DNA of 64,000 nucleotides from Gp1-AA122 sp036378535 (GTDB lineage: Bacteria; Acidobacteriota; Terriglobia; Terriglobales; Acidobacteriaceae): the NCBI GenBank assembly GCA_036378535.1, contig DASUWH010000050.1, positions 43,902 to 107,901 of the forward strand. The letters run 5' to 3'. The position numbers and the translations under genes are program-made. The notes beneath the pieces are model-generated. The model searched no databases. It worked only from the letters and a program-made list of their open reading frames with translations, and had not been told where the DNA came from. The first letter of the stretch is position 1. Each line of letters starts with the position of its first letter. This document shows, one piece after another, positions 47,827 to 57,700 of the stretch.

Positions 47827-49641
47827 CTACGACTTTCTGACCTGGATTCCCAGCTCCTTCAGCTGTGCCTCGCTGACGGGCGTGGGCGCATCCACCATTA
47901 AATCCACGGCGCGGGCCGTTTTTGGAAAAGGAATCACCTCGCGCAAGCTGTCGGCTCCGGCCAGGATCATGATTATGCGATCCAGGCCGAGGGCGATGCC
48001 GCCGTGCGGCGGCGTGCCGTATTCAAGAGCTTCCAGGAAAAATCCGAACCGGGCACGCGCTTCCTCTTCAGTCATGCCCAAGGCATGGAAAATTTTTCGC
48101 TGAATGTCCTGGCGATGAATACGGATGGATCCCGACCCCAGTTCTGTCCCGTTGAGCACAACGTCATACGCCAAAGCACGCACCGAGGCAGGATCGGACT
48201 CCAATTTATCCATATCGCGCTCGTGCGGCGAAGTGAAGGGATGATGCGCAGCGGCCCAGCGCTGGCCCTCCTCGTCGTACTCGAACATGGGAAAATCGGT
48301 GACCCACAGGAAGCGGAATTCACCTCGCTTGAACAGGCCGTGACGCTCGGCATACTTCTGCGCCAGGGCCACGCGCAGCAGTCCGGCAGCCGTATAGACC
48401 GCGTGGTCGTGCTGCTTGACTTCCGGTTTCACGCCGCCTTCGGATTTGTGTTCGCCGGGTTTGCTGTCGCCGGCAACAATTACCAGCAGGTCGTCGGCCT
48501 GGGCGCCGCTTTTCTCGCGAATCTTGGCCGCAGTTTCCGGAAACGACTTTTCCAGACGCTTGAAGTCTTCGAACAGCTTGGCGCTGCCTCGTCCGTTAAA
48601 GAGTGGCTTGATCTCGTCCCGTTCCTTACGCGACAACTCGCCTACTTTGGGGATTCGAATCGCAACCACCGGCAACTTCGGGCTGACGCTCAGGGTAGCG
48701 AGGTTGTCCTGGCCGAAGGCCTCGCGAACGTCGGTCATGGCCGGCAGCCGCATATCCGGCTTGTCGCTGCCGTAAAGGCGCATGGCTTCGTCGTAGCTCA
48801 TGCGCGGAAACGGCGTCTTGATCTCGAACCCGCCTGCGTGGAACGCGGCGGTCAGAAATCCCTCAACTACTTCATAAACCCGGTCCGGCTGCGGATACGA
48901 CATCTCCAGGTCGATCTGCGTAAATTCGGGCTGGCGGTCGGCACGCAGGTCTTCGTCGCGAAAACAGCGCACGATCTGAAAATATTTATCGAAGCCCGAA
49001 ATCATCAGAATCTGTTTGAACAATTGCGGCGATTGCGGCAGCGCATAAAAGGATCCGGGCTGCACCCGGCTGGGCACCAGATAATCGCGCGCACCTTCCG
49101 GCGTTGACCGGGTCATAAACGGAGTTTCGATTTCGAAAAAGCCCTGGCGAGAAAGGTGATCGCGAATCGCGAGCGTGACTTTGTGGCGCAGTTCAATATT
49201 GAATTGCATAGCGTCGCGCCGCAAATCGACGTAGCGATATTTCAAGCGCAGCTCTTCGTTGGGCAAAACCGTGTCGCCGGGCAGGAAAGGCGGCTGCTTG
49301 GCCTCATTCAAGATGCGCAGCTCGTCGGCTACCAGTTCGACCTCGCCCGTGGGAATGTTCTTGTTGACCGTGTTGGGATCGCGCTGCTTAACCGTGCCGA
49401 TGGCAGCAATGACGTACTCGTTGCGCAGTTCTCCGGCCTTGGCGTGCAGGGCTGAGTTCATTTCTTTGGCAAACACCACCTGGGTGACACCGGTGCGATC
49501 GCGCACGTCGACAAAAATCAGATTGCCAAGGTCGCGGCGGCGGTTCACCCAACCCATCAGCACAGCTTTCTTGCCGGCATCGGAGGCACGCAGCGCCCCG
49601 CAGGTATGGGTACGTCTTAGATCGCCTAAAAAGTCGAGCAA
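47827..49641 (-). CDS. aspS: Aspartyl-tRNA synthetase
   Basis: A 604-residue class II synthetase that charges tRNA-Asp. It has the N-terminal OB-fold anticodon domain (about 10-110, GWVNRRRDLGNLIFVDVRDR), motif 2 block FRDEDLRADRQPEFTQIDLE, the bacterial GAD insertion domain (about 290-420) and motif 3 GLDRIIMIL near the C-terminus. A hydrophilic stretch around GEHKSEGGVKPEVKQHDH (about 395-412) is longer than in most homologues. The start is TTG 49641. Whether it also charges tRNA-Asn cannot be read with certainty. Confidence 0.95.
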   Translation of the reverse strand: MLDFLGDLRRTHTCGALRASDAGKKAVLMGWVNRRRDLGNLIFVDVRDRTGVTQVVFAKEMNSALHAKAGELRNEYVIAAIGTVKQRDPNTVNKNIPTGEVELVADELRILNEAKQPPFLPGDTVLPNEELRLKYRYVDLRRDAMQFNIELRHKVTLAIRDHLSRQGFFEIETPFMTRSTPEGARDYLVPSRVQPGSFYALPQSPQLFKQILMISGFDKYFQIVRCFRDEDLRADRQPEFTQIDLEMSYPQPDRVYEVVEGFLTAAFHAGGFEIKTPFPRMSYDEAMRLYGSDKPDMRLPAMTDVREAFGQDNLATLSVSPKLPVVAIRIPKVGELSRKERDEIKPLFNGRGSAKLFEDFKRLEKSFPETAAKIREKSGAQADDLLVIVAGDSKPGEHKSEGGVKPEVKQHDHAVYTAAGLLRVALAQKYAERHGLFKRGEFRFLWVTDFPMFEYDEEGQRWAAAHHPFTSPHERDMDKLESDPASVRALAYDVVLNGTELGSGSIRIHRQDIQRKIFHALGMTEEEARARFGFFLEALEYGTPPHGGIALGLDRIIMILAGADSLREVIPFPKTARAVDLMVDAPTPVSEAQLKELGIQVRKS

Positions 49642-50052
49642 AGGGGTCTCTTTTCGTTAGGATTGAATCAGGAATTATAAACTCTGCCGACTATCACGTT
49701 CCGGCATGACCTCCCTTTCTTCTCAATCGCTGTTCAGGAGGCAACAGGCTATGCGCTCCCGATCTGCTTTCGGGACACTGTCTGGGGACACTAAAATCGG
49801 ACACTAACGCTGGTAAGCGGGATTATTCTCCAGCAAAATCCTATCGATCAGACCGGGAACGCCCACCACGTCCGTCCTGAAGAATTCTGCAAGGGTTGCC
49901 ATCGAATATGCCCATAAAACATTCGCATTTCGTGCTGGAACGGGTTTGAGTGTACCCGCCTGATCTCGTCAGTTATAGAAGGTGATCCCTTCGAAAATCT
50001 CGTTGCTCCATGACATCGCGGTGACTTAGGATTCGCGGACAAGGGAACAGCA
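49642..50052. other. 411-base gap, mostly without features
   Basis: Between aspS and the ACT-domain gene I see no convincing gene. It holds three copies of GGACACT at 49773, 49786 and 49799, spaced 13 bases apart, which could be an operator or a mobile-element end, and a 32-codon minus-strand frame (49804-49902, MATLAEFFRTDVVGVPGLID...) that may be chance. Confidence 0.4.
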
Positions 50053-50507
50053 ATGATGAAGGCATTAAGCGCGATCCTGCTTGCGCTCACCTGTGTTGCA
50101 GCAGCACAAGAAAACAACCAGTTGCTCGTCAACCAGATTGGACTGGAGCTCCTGCCCGGCGAATTCCTTGTATGCAGGTTGCAGAAGAATGCCACGATTC
50201 CCGAATGGGCTGCGGCAGCTACTCCCATCTCCATCACGCGGTCGCGAGAAGCCCTCTCAATCATCGCACCTGCCAATGCTGTGCCGCGAGGAACCAATTG
50301 CAAGAAAGGCTGGCGTACGTTTGAAGTTGGATTCAATCCGCCTGAGCTTTTGGCGTGGTAGAAGCATTTGCCAGGCCCCTGGCACAGCAGCATATCAGCA
50401 TTCATTGGATCTCAAGCTCGCCCACCGACTACCTGATGGTTGAACAAACGAACCTCAAAGAGGCGATTCATGTGCTCTCTGCTGCGGGGCACCCGATCCG
50501 GCGCTGA
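50053..50507 (+). pseudogene. Frameshifted ACT-domain protein with a signal peptide
   Basis: The first frame (50053-50361) encodes a signal peptide (about 1-19, MMKALSAILLALTCVAAAQ) followed by the N-terminal half of an ACT-domain protein: LELLPGEFLVCRL, ITRSREALSIIAPANAVP and KKGWRTFEV. It then stops at TAG. The next frame, entered at the TTTT run near 50348-50351, continues the same family: VVEAFARPLAQQHISIHWIS, SSPTDYLMVEQTNLKEAIHV and a TGA at 50505. One lost base would explain it. Homologues known to me are cytosolic and lack a leader, so the exported form is odd. AAGGGAA precedes the start. Confidence 0.75.
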
Positions 50508-50705
50508 GTGTTTGGTGTTAAATCCTGTCAACGCCAGCTTCACAGCAGTAAACGGAGAATAGTGCGAAGAAAGACCTGGGCAACAAGAAATGACCCTCGG
50601 CCGCCCCGGTTGCAACTTTCCCGATAATGCTTCACGCGGCCATCGAATCAATTTGCAGGGCGAGTCGTGATCGGCTCGCCCTGCTTTCGACTCGCATTCC
50701 TGTTC

Positions 50706-51245
50706 TTAGAGAGTGACCGCAGCAGTCAGGGTAGTAGTTACTCCGTTTCCCGGAATTTTGCGGGTGTCGAGTGGACTGCGGGAACTGGTCCGCTGTGGCA
50801 GCCCGGTTGTGCCCGTGTTTCCTAAAACGGAGTAGCTGGTTTGCATGTTATCAGTAGATTGGGTTGTGAGGCTCCAGGCGTAGGGTATTGTCAGCTTGCA
50901 TGTCCTTGTGGTCCCAGTTCCAGTGCCGGCTACCGTGTTGCTCTCTTCCAAGACAACCGTGTTGCTTGCATCAAACGCGACAACATCGGCTACGCACGTG
51001 ATATTCGTGAGGCTAGTGGTTTTGAGCGTGATTGTTAGCGTAACACTTACTGTACCTGTGAATACCGTTGCCGCAGGTAACTCTGCATCATCTTCGATGG
51101 TTGGGAAAGGACGGAACGCCCCGGTATGCGGATCGAGATATCCTGGGATGCCGAGCTTGGCCGGGCTATTCCCCGCTTGTCCCCAAACTGCCGGCGCAGC
51201 GATGAGGCAGCACATGCAAATTAACCACAGCATTGTAATTTTCAT
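50706..51245 (-). CDS. Hypothetical secreted protein, Thr/Ser-rich
   Basis: A 179-residue protein with a signal peptide (about 1-22, MKITMLWLICMCCLIAAPAVWG). The mature part starts NSPAKLGIPGYLDPHTGAFRPF, then has Thr-rich beta strands (VSVTLTITLKTTSLTNI) and two Cys that could pair. It resembles short beta-sandwich extracellular proteins, but I do not recognise the family. GGAGACCCCAA directly before ATG 51245 gives a good Shine-Dalgarno. Confidence 0.7.
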   Translation of the reverse strand: MKITMLWLICMCCLIAAPAVWGQAGNSPAKLGIPGYLDPHTGAFRPFPTIEDDAELPAATVFTGTVSVTLTITLKTTSLTNITCVADVVAFDASNTVVLEESNTVAGTGTGTTRTCKLTIPYAWSLTTQSTDNMQTSYSVLGNTGTTGLPQRTSSRSPLDTRKIPGNGVTTTLTAAVTL

Positions 51246-51603
51246 TTGGGGTCTCCTTTAAGGAACTTGCAGATCAGGCACTACTTGGTCCGATGGGAAG
51301 GGACACGACGCGGTTGAATCCGACGGCGGGTCGGCACAGTCTAGCACAGTGCAAGTTGGCGCAAAATCCCTGATTTCATCAACGACGAGCTACTCTTATA
51401 TGGCTACCGGGAACATGAATGCTCTACATGAATTCCCGGGCGATAGTTGGTGAAAATCCCGTCTTATAAGGGTGGAACGTCGTTAGTCGTTGGTCGTTGG
51501 TCGTTAGTCGATAGTCGTTGGCAAAAAAAACCAGATTGTCGAGAACCGGCCTGCAGTTCTCGCGCGTCATCAAGAAGACCAACGACCAAAGACCAACGGC
51601 CCG
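51246..51603. other. 358-base gap holding a heptad hairpin
   Basis: Upstream of the secreted protein there is about 230 bases with no recognisable element, apart from a weak CCCGTCTTATAAGGG palindrome near 51458. The rest, 51479-51601, is the heptanucleotide hairpin listed separately. No coding frame was supported. Confidence 0.5.
51479..51601. repeat. Heptanucleotide hairpin (GTCGTTG type)
   Basis: GTCGTTA-GTCGTTG-GTCGTTG-GTCGTTA-GTCGATA-GTCGTTG (left, about 51480-51521) and the inverted arm GACCAACGACCAAAGACCAA (about 51577-51596). The loop region contains GAGAAC-CGGCCTGCA-GTTCTC. It abuts the stop codon of the DUF4440 gene. Same unit as at 9982, 60125, 61973 and 63859. Confidence 0.88.
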
Positions 51604-52092
51604 CTAATCCAGATCGTGAGCACTCCACAGGTTGACCGTGGTCTGCTGAAACTTCAGTTTCCACTGGCCGCCCTGCTTGACCCAGGTGTCGCTCAGGTGC
51701 TGATAGCGATCCAGCGGAACTCCATGGAAGACGGCATTGTAGGTGACAACCGCGCAGTCGGAATCCAGTTGCACGACGTTGAATTGGTACCAGGTCGGCT
51801 TGGCTTTAGAGTTTTCCGGGGATTTGATTCCGTGGACCAACTCTCTCTTGCCCGAACTGTCGCCGTTGGTTTCAATGGCAAAATAGTCATCGGCGACGGC
51901 ATTCTTGACGTACTCGGCGTCTCCGCGTTCCAGCGCGTCCAGGAATGCCTTCTGCGTATCAATCAGCTCCTGCTGAACGGATACACTCCCCGAAGCTTGC
52001 GGCATGTTCTCTGGAGCACTCCCGGCGAACGCCGTGACTCCCAATAGTAAAAGCGAACAGAAAAGAAGAAGAACTGAATCCCGGACTTTCAT
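51604..52092 (-). CDS. DUF4440/SnoaL-like (NTF2-fold) secreted protein
   Basis: A 162-residue protein with a signal peptide (about 1-24). The core QQELIDTQKAFLDALERGDAEYVKNAVADDYFAI and WYQFNVVQLDSDCAVVTYNAVFHG followed by SDTWVKQGGQWKLKFQQTT is the NTF2-like DUF4440 fold, a general ligand- or substrate-binding scaffold. The function is unknown. Its ATG overlaps the hisS stop by four bases (ATGA), so it is translated with hisS although no functional link is apparent. Confidence 0.85.
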   Translation of the reverse strand: MKVRDSVLLLFCSLLLLGVTAFAGSAPENMPQASGSVSVQQELIDTQKAFLDALERGDAEYVKNAVADDYFAIETNGDSSGKRELVHGIKSPENSKAKPTWYQFNVVQLDSDCAVVTYNAVFHGVPLDRYQHLSDTWVKQGGQWKLKFQQTTVNLWSAHDLD

Positions 52093-53384
52093 GCGCTCCC
52101 CCTTTTACCGCCTGATTGTATTCTCTCAGCCAGCTCCTGTCGCGGCACGGAAACCTGTTCGCCACTGGACAGATTCTTGAGCGCGAAAGCATCGGCCTTA
52201 ACTTCGTTCTCGCCCACGATCAGGATGAATTTCGCGCCCACCCTGGTGGCAGCCTCAAAGGATTTTTTCAGGCGGAAGCTCTCATCTCCGAGTTCCACGA
52301 TGACGTCCTTGCGCCTCAACTCGCGGGCCAGGCGGGCCGCTTCGCGGTTCATCGCCGCGCCCAGGGGCGCAACAAATACTTCCGGCTTGCTCGCGACCTC
52401 CTCGGCTGACGCGTTCAATGACATAACCAGACGGTCTTCCCCGATAGCGAAGCCGATGCCCGGTGCTGCCGGCCCACCCAGCGCCTCCGACAAACCGTCA
52501 TAACGCCCGCCGCCGAGAATCGCATTCTGGGCGCCAAGAGCACCATGAGTGAATTCGAAGGCCGTACGCGTGTAGTAATCGAGGCCGCGAACCAGGCGAT
52601 CATTGATTGTGAATGGCACGCCCACCGCGGTCAGAATCTCCTGTACCTGCTCGAAGTGCCTTCTGCAGCCTTCGTCGAGAAAGTCGCTGATGCGTGGTAG
52701 TTTGGCGATGATCGGCTGATCTTCCGGAACTTTGCAGTCAAAAACCCGCAAGGGGTTGGTGGCCGCGCGGCGCTGGCAGTCAACGCACATTTTCGCAACA
52801 ACCGGCTCCAGCGCGTTGCGCAAAGCTTCGTTGAACCGCGGGCGGTCCTGCGCGCACCCGACCGAATTCAGTTCCAGCGTCCAGCCCTTAATACCGAGGC
52901 GATCCAGAAATGTTGCCAGCAGTTCGATCACTTCAGCATCGCGCGCGGGCGATTCGCTTCCCGCCGAGGATGGGCCAATTACCTCCGCGCCAATCTGGTA
53001 GAACTGGCGATAGCGTCCCTTCTGCGGACGCTCTCTCCGGAATTGCGGCCCGATATAGAAAAGTTTATTGAGACCGCGATCCCAAAGCTTGTGCTCAATA
53101 TAGGCTCGGACAACCCCGGCCGTATTTTCGGGACGCAAGGTGAGCAACTGTCCCTTATCGGACTGGGCACGTCCGCGGTCTTCCCAAGTGAACATCTCCT
53201 TGGAAACGATATCGGTCTCCTCGCCGACCGACCGCGAGAACAGCTGCGTCTCCTCGAAGATGGGGGTGCGGATCTCTTGAAAGTTGTATCCGCGAAAGAC
53301 GTCACGCGCTGCCGTTTCCACAAAATTCCACAGCGCCGTGTCGGGCGGCAGAAGATCACGAGTTCCACGAACGGCTTTGATCAT
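52089..53384 (-). CDS. hisS: Histidyl-tRNA synthetase
   Basis: A 431-residue class II synthetase that charges tRNA-His. Visible blocks are RGTRDLLPPDTALW near the N-terminus, motif 1 region QEIRTPIFEETQLF, motif 2 QFRRERPQKGRYRQFYQIGAE, the histidine loops GLDYYTRTAFEF and ILGGGRYDGL, and motif 3 GFAIGEDRLVM. The C-terminal anticodon-binding domain runs from about 340. The length is normal. It overlaps the DUF4440 gene downstream; a palindromic element separates it from the gamma-carbonic anhydrase gene. Confidence 0.96.
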   Translation of the reverse strand: MIKAVRGTRDLLPPDTALWNFVETAARDVFRGYNFQEIRTPIFEETQLFSRSVGEETDIVSKEMFTWEDRGRAQSDKGQLLTLRPENTAGVVRAYIEHKLWDRGLNKLFYIGPQFRRERPQKGRYRQFYQIGAEVIGPSSAGSESPARDAEVIELLATFLDRLGIKGWTLELNSVGCAQDRPRFNEALRNALEPVVAKMCVDCQRRAATNPLRVFDCKVPEDQPIIAKLPRISDFLDEGCRRHFEQVQEILTAVGVPFTINDRLVRGLDYYTRTAFEFTHGALGAQNAILGGGRYDGLSEALGGPAAPGIGFAIGEDRLVMSLNASAEEVASKPEVFVAPLGAAMNREAARLARELRRKDVIVELGDESFRLKKSFEAATRVGAKFILIVGENEVKADAFALKNLSSGEQVSVPRQELAERIQSGGKRGSA

Positions 53385-53389
53385 TGTTG

Positions 53390-53503
53390 ACGTAGGCCCA
53401 GGCGCCCTCGCCTGGGCGGGCGAGCGAAGCTCGCCTAATTCTTGTCTGCTAACACGAGCCGAGCTTTGCTCGGCCGGGCAGGCGAGGGCGCCTGTCCCTA
53501 CGT
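53390..53503. repeat. 114-bp palindromic element
   Basis: Ends ACGTAGG...GGCGCCCTCGCCTG (53390-53415) and GGCGAGGGCGCC...CCTACGT (53479-53503) are inverted copies. Inside are GGCGAGCGAAGCTCGCC and GCCGAGCTTTGCTCGGC hairpins. Full-length relative of the 8255-8301 element. It lies between two minus-strand genes. Confidence 0.8.
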
Positions 53504-53505
53504 GG

Positions 53506-54021
53506 CTACTTCAATTCCCGCAAGTACTCTCGTTTATAGCCGATGTAATTCTCGGCATAGGTGAGGATCATCTCCTGATCCTTTTCCTCGAGATGGCGGC
53601 GGAATTTGCCGGGCGAGCCCATCCACAGAGAATTCGGTTCTACCACCGCGCCTTCGGGAATCAGGGTTCCGGCGGCAATGATGGATCCGGAACCAATGCG
53701 CGCGCCATTGAGAATTACCGATCCCATTCCGATGAGGCAGCGGTCTTCGACGGTGCAGCCATGCAAGGTGACGCAGTGGCCCACGGTGACGTAGTCGCCC
53801 ACGAAAACCCCATACTTTTCTTTCATCCCGTGCAGGACGCTGCAGTCCTGGATATTGGAGTAGTGCCCTACCCGAATCGCGTAAACGTCGCCTCGCAGCA
53901 CCGCATTCATCCAGACGCTGGCGTGCTCGCCCAATTCCACGTCGCCAACGATTTGGGCGGACTGATCGACGTAACAGGTCTCTGGAATAGTGGGCGAAAT
54001 GCCTTTAAACGATCGGATCAT
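53506..54021 (-). CDS. Gamma-carbonic anhydrase family protein
   Basis: A 171-residue left-handed beta-helix protein (hexapeptide repeats about 15-135). Metal histidines of the gamma-CA family appear in DCSVLHGM and in VTVGHCVTLHGC, together with an Arg in VLRGDVYAIRVG. Residues 140-171 form the C-terminal helix. Proteins of this group include CamH-like enzymes and relatives such as PaaY and YrdA without proven carbonic anhydrase activity, so activity is not assured. Start ATG 54021. Confidence 0.9.
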   Translation of the reverse strand: MIRSFKGISPTIPETCYVDQSAQIVGDVELGEHASVWMNAVLRGDVYAIRVGHYSNIQDCSVLHGMKEKYGVFVGDYVTVGHCVTLHGCTVEDRCLIGMGSVILNGARIGSGSIIAAGTLIPEGAVVEPNSLWMGSPGKFRRHLEEKDQEMILTYAENYIGYKREYLRELK

Positions 54022-54198
54022 GTTCTCTTTCCAGGATGTCGCTACTCAGACGAGTTGCCACAAGTAGCTAAAGATAATGAACATACCATGCCGCAAGCGG
54101 ACGCCCCAAGTGAACCCCGAAGATCCGGCTGAACCTCGCGGGCTTTCGTGCCGGCTGAAGATTTCTCCCCCGATTGCCGATAGGGTCTGGGAGGACCT

Positions 54199-54564
54199 AT
54201 GGCCAAAATCCTTGTGGCCGACGATTCGCGATTCCAGGTACAGCTCTTGTCGAGCTATCTCACCGCCGACGGTCATCAGGTGATCACAGCTTTGGACGCT
54301 ATGCAGGCGTCGATGATCGCCTTGCGCGAGCTACCCGACGCTATTGTGCTTGATATCAACATGCCTGGTGGAACCGGATTCGCCGTGCTGAAACGCCTCC
54401 GGGCTTCGACCAAGACGTGCCACATTCCCGTGGTCATCGTGAGCGGAAATGAGATAGAACCTGGGCATGTTAAAGAAATTGGCGCTACCCGATTCCTGCA
54501 CAAACCGGTCGAAGCCGCTGTACTCCCCGAGACGATCAACCAGATCGTCACCGTCCGGCGGTGA
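54199..54564 (+). CDS. Single-domain response regulator
   Basis: A 121-residue CheY-like receiver with all key residues: VADDSR (acidic pair), IVLDINMPGG (phospho-Asp about 54), VVIVSGN (Ser) and FLHKPVE (Lys about 102). It has no output domain, so it must pass the signal by protein contacts. Its kinase is not identified; no histidine kinase adjoins it. GGGAGG lies just upstream of ATG 54199. Confidence 0.92.
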   Translation: MAKILVADDSRFQVQLLSSYLTADGHQVITALDAMQASMIALRELPDAIVLDINMPGGTGFAVLKRLRASTKTCHIPVVIVSGNEIEPGHVKEIGATRFLHKPVEAAVLPETINQIVTVRR

Positions 54565-54726
54565 AATGATGTAATCGGCGGGTACGAACGCTTCCCGAAA
54601 CCGGAACTTATCCCGAAAGAAAGGTCTTCCACCCATCCCCTCCCCGCCCGATCGTGCTATACAGAGAACAGTTTTCCGGGCTTCCGTTCCTGCGTCTCGT
54701 TCCCATCCTCAACGCAGGAGAAAGTC

Positions 54727-57700
54727 ATGGGCTGCCCATCTCCCCGGAATTTGTGCGTTCCTCGGCTTAACTTCAAAGCTTCTCTGGTTCTCATCTTCGT
54801 CTTAACGCCCGTCCTAACTCTCGGACAGGATGCATCCACGGCCGCCCTTCGCGGTGTTGTGATGGATAGCCGTGGCGCTCTGGTCGAGGGTGCGACAGTT
54901 ACCGCCGTCAGTGCCACCACGGGCATTCGCAACTCCGCAACTACCAATCGTGAAGGTATTTATTTCTTTGATCTGATGCCCCCCGGCGATTACTCGGCAC
55001 GTGCCGAAGCAAAGGGGATGTCGCCGGAAGTGAGTCCCGGCCTGCATCTGGACGTAGGTGGAATTACCCAGCTGGATTTTCGGCTCTCGGTGGCAGGCAC
55101 AAAAGAAACGGTCACGGTCTCGGGCGCGCCGCCGTTGGTGGAGACTCAACCCAGCGCCGTATCCGCTGTGGTGGAAGAATCCGCAATCGAGGGCTTGCCG
55201 CTGAATGGGCGCAGGTTCACCGACCTCGCCCTGCTGGCGCCCGGAGTGACGCAAGATCCGCGCGGGCTCACCTCCTCGTCCAATGGCGACCTTGCCTTCG
55301 GGGGAGTACGCGGTTATCAATCCAGCTATTTGGTGGACGGAACCGACAACAACAATGCATTCTTCGCGCAAGCCCGTGGACGCTATCGCGCGCCCTATCA
55401 GTTCAGCAATGAAGTGGTGCAGGAATTCAGGGTGTCGTCGAACTCCTATGGCGCAGAACTGGGACGTGCGGGGGGAGCGGTAGTGAATGTAATCACAAAG
55501 AGTGGCTCGAATCGTCTTCACGGCACCGCGTTTTATTTCATTCGCGACAGCGCCATGGCAGCACAGCAGCCCTTCCTCGACTTCAAACCCAGTTCGGACC
55601 AGCATCAGTTTGGCTTCACCGTGGGTGGTCCGATTAAGAGCAATCGGGCATTCTTTTTTGCCGGCTTCGACCAGCACCTGTTTTACGTCCCCACCATTGT
55701 CCGCTTTGTGAATGGCAGTTCTGTTCTGGTTCCGCAAGCCAGTACCGGTCCACTGAATCAAGGGGACTACGAAGACACCGACAAGGGCCTGGTACTCGCG
55801 GCTGCCACACAACTGTCGAGTTTGGCCGGACAATTCCGCTCCAAACTGCTGGGCAACGCTGGATTCGTCAAGATTGATCTGGCCCTGAATTCTCGCAATT
55901 ACCTTTCCGCCCGCGTGAACACCTCCCGTTATTTCGGCACCAACAATGTATTCTTCGACCCCGCGAGTCCGATTACAACCTATGCCATCAGCGATAACGG
56001 AGAAGAGGATGTAAAGACGGAGAGCGCATCGGTGTCTCTCACCAGCGCGTTCACGACGCGTTTAACCAGCCACCTGCGTGGCCAGTTCTCGCGCGACCTG
56101 CAATTGTCGCAAAGCAACTCGAACGACGCGCTCACGCGGATTTACGGGATTTTCGACGGCTTCGGACGATCCACCATCCTCCCGCGGCAGGCCCGGGAGC
56201 ACCGCCTCCATCTCGCCGAAACCCTGAGCTGGGAAACCGCCCGCCACACCTGGAAATTCGGCGGCGACTCGCTGTTCACCTGGATTTACAACTTCTTTCC
56301 GTCGCTGTCCGGAGGCGAATACTACTTTGACAACATTCGAGTCGATCCGTGGACTTTCGATCCCATGCGCACGGGAATGAAGATCACTCCACTTCGCGCC
56401 TATGCCCACGCCGTGCCCCGCTATTACATGCAGAACTTCGGCAACTACGACTCTCATCCCGATACCAACGAGTATGCCTGGTTCCTGCAGGACACCCTAC
56501 GCGCAACCAGCCGCCTGGCTGTCAGTCTCGGCGTGCGCTATGACCTACAGACCTTCGATACCAAGGGTCTGATATCCAATCCCCTGTGGCCGGATTCAGG
56601 GAAGGTTCCCAATAACCGCAATAACTTCGCTCCCCGCATCGGAATGGCCTATTCGATCGGCGATCACAGGCCCGTGGTGATCCGCGCCGGATACGGCATC
56701 TTCTATACGCGCATTCCCCAGGTCTATACCTCGGCGGTGATTACCGGTAACGGTCTAAACAATTCCAATCTCTTTCTCGACAATCAGAATTTTTATGGCA
56801 ACCGAATCTTTCCGCAATATCCTCAACCTCTCGTGAACTGTCCACCGGTTGCGACTTCGTGTTCTCCTCCGGCCAAGTTAAAAGCGTTTACAACCAGCGA
56901 TATCTCCGCCTTCTCTCACAACTTCCGTACGCCGCATGTGCAACAGGGCAGCTTGAACGTGGAGCGCGAGGTTGGTCATCGACTGGCCGCTGGAGTCTCT
57001 TACCTTTATGTCCACGGTCAGAACCTGATTCGCGCCCGCGACGTTAACCTGCCCATCCCGCAGCAGGTTTCCTATCCTGTGTTCGATGAAACAGGAGTCA
57101 GCCTGCTCGGGTACTACAATGTTGACTCCTTCTCGTCATGGCAGTTCTCGCGCTCGATGACCTGCCCCTGGCCGCCCTGCATTAATCCACTTGGCCGACC
57201 TATCGCCAGCCTGGGTGCCATTAACGTCTTCGAGAGCGCCGCCTCCAGCTTCTACAACGCTATGACTATTTCCTTACGAAGACGAATGACCAATGGCGTT
57301 TATTTCAATGTGGGTTACACGCTAGCCCATGCTATCGACAACGGTCAGGACGCTCTTCTCACCGGGGGATCGCTGGTGCAGAACACTTACTCTCCGAATT
57401 CGCGTGGACCCAGCACCACCGATCAGCGCCATCGCCTCGTGTTCTCCTGGATAGCAGAACCGAGGCCTTTTCCTCGCAGCCACGACTTCTTGGCTAAGCT
57501 GTTGAATCACTGGCGTTTCTCCGGGGTAAGCACTTATGGCAGCGGGCGGCCGGTGGATGCGCGCATCTCCGGCGACCCCAACCAGGACGGCAACAATCTC
57601 AATGATCGCTTACCTGGCTACAGCCGGAATGCCTTTCTCGGGCCCGACTATGCCACGACGGATTTGCGTCTGGCGCGGCGACTGAATATCGGCAGCCGGC

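Noticed and set aside
50348..50354. Programmed -1 frameshift site
   Set aside because: The run is only TTTT in GAG CTT TTG GCG, not an X XXY YYZ heptamer, and there is no evident stimulatory structure; mutation or sequencing error is likelier.
54814..55833. 339-codon frame on the minus strand
   Set aside because: It lies entirely antisense to the TonB receptor, has no recognisable motif, and is explained by codon bias of the real gene.
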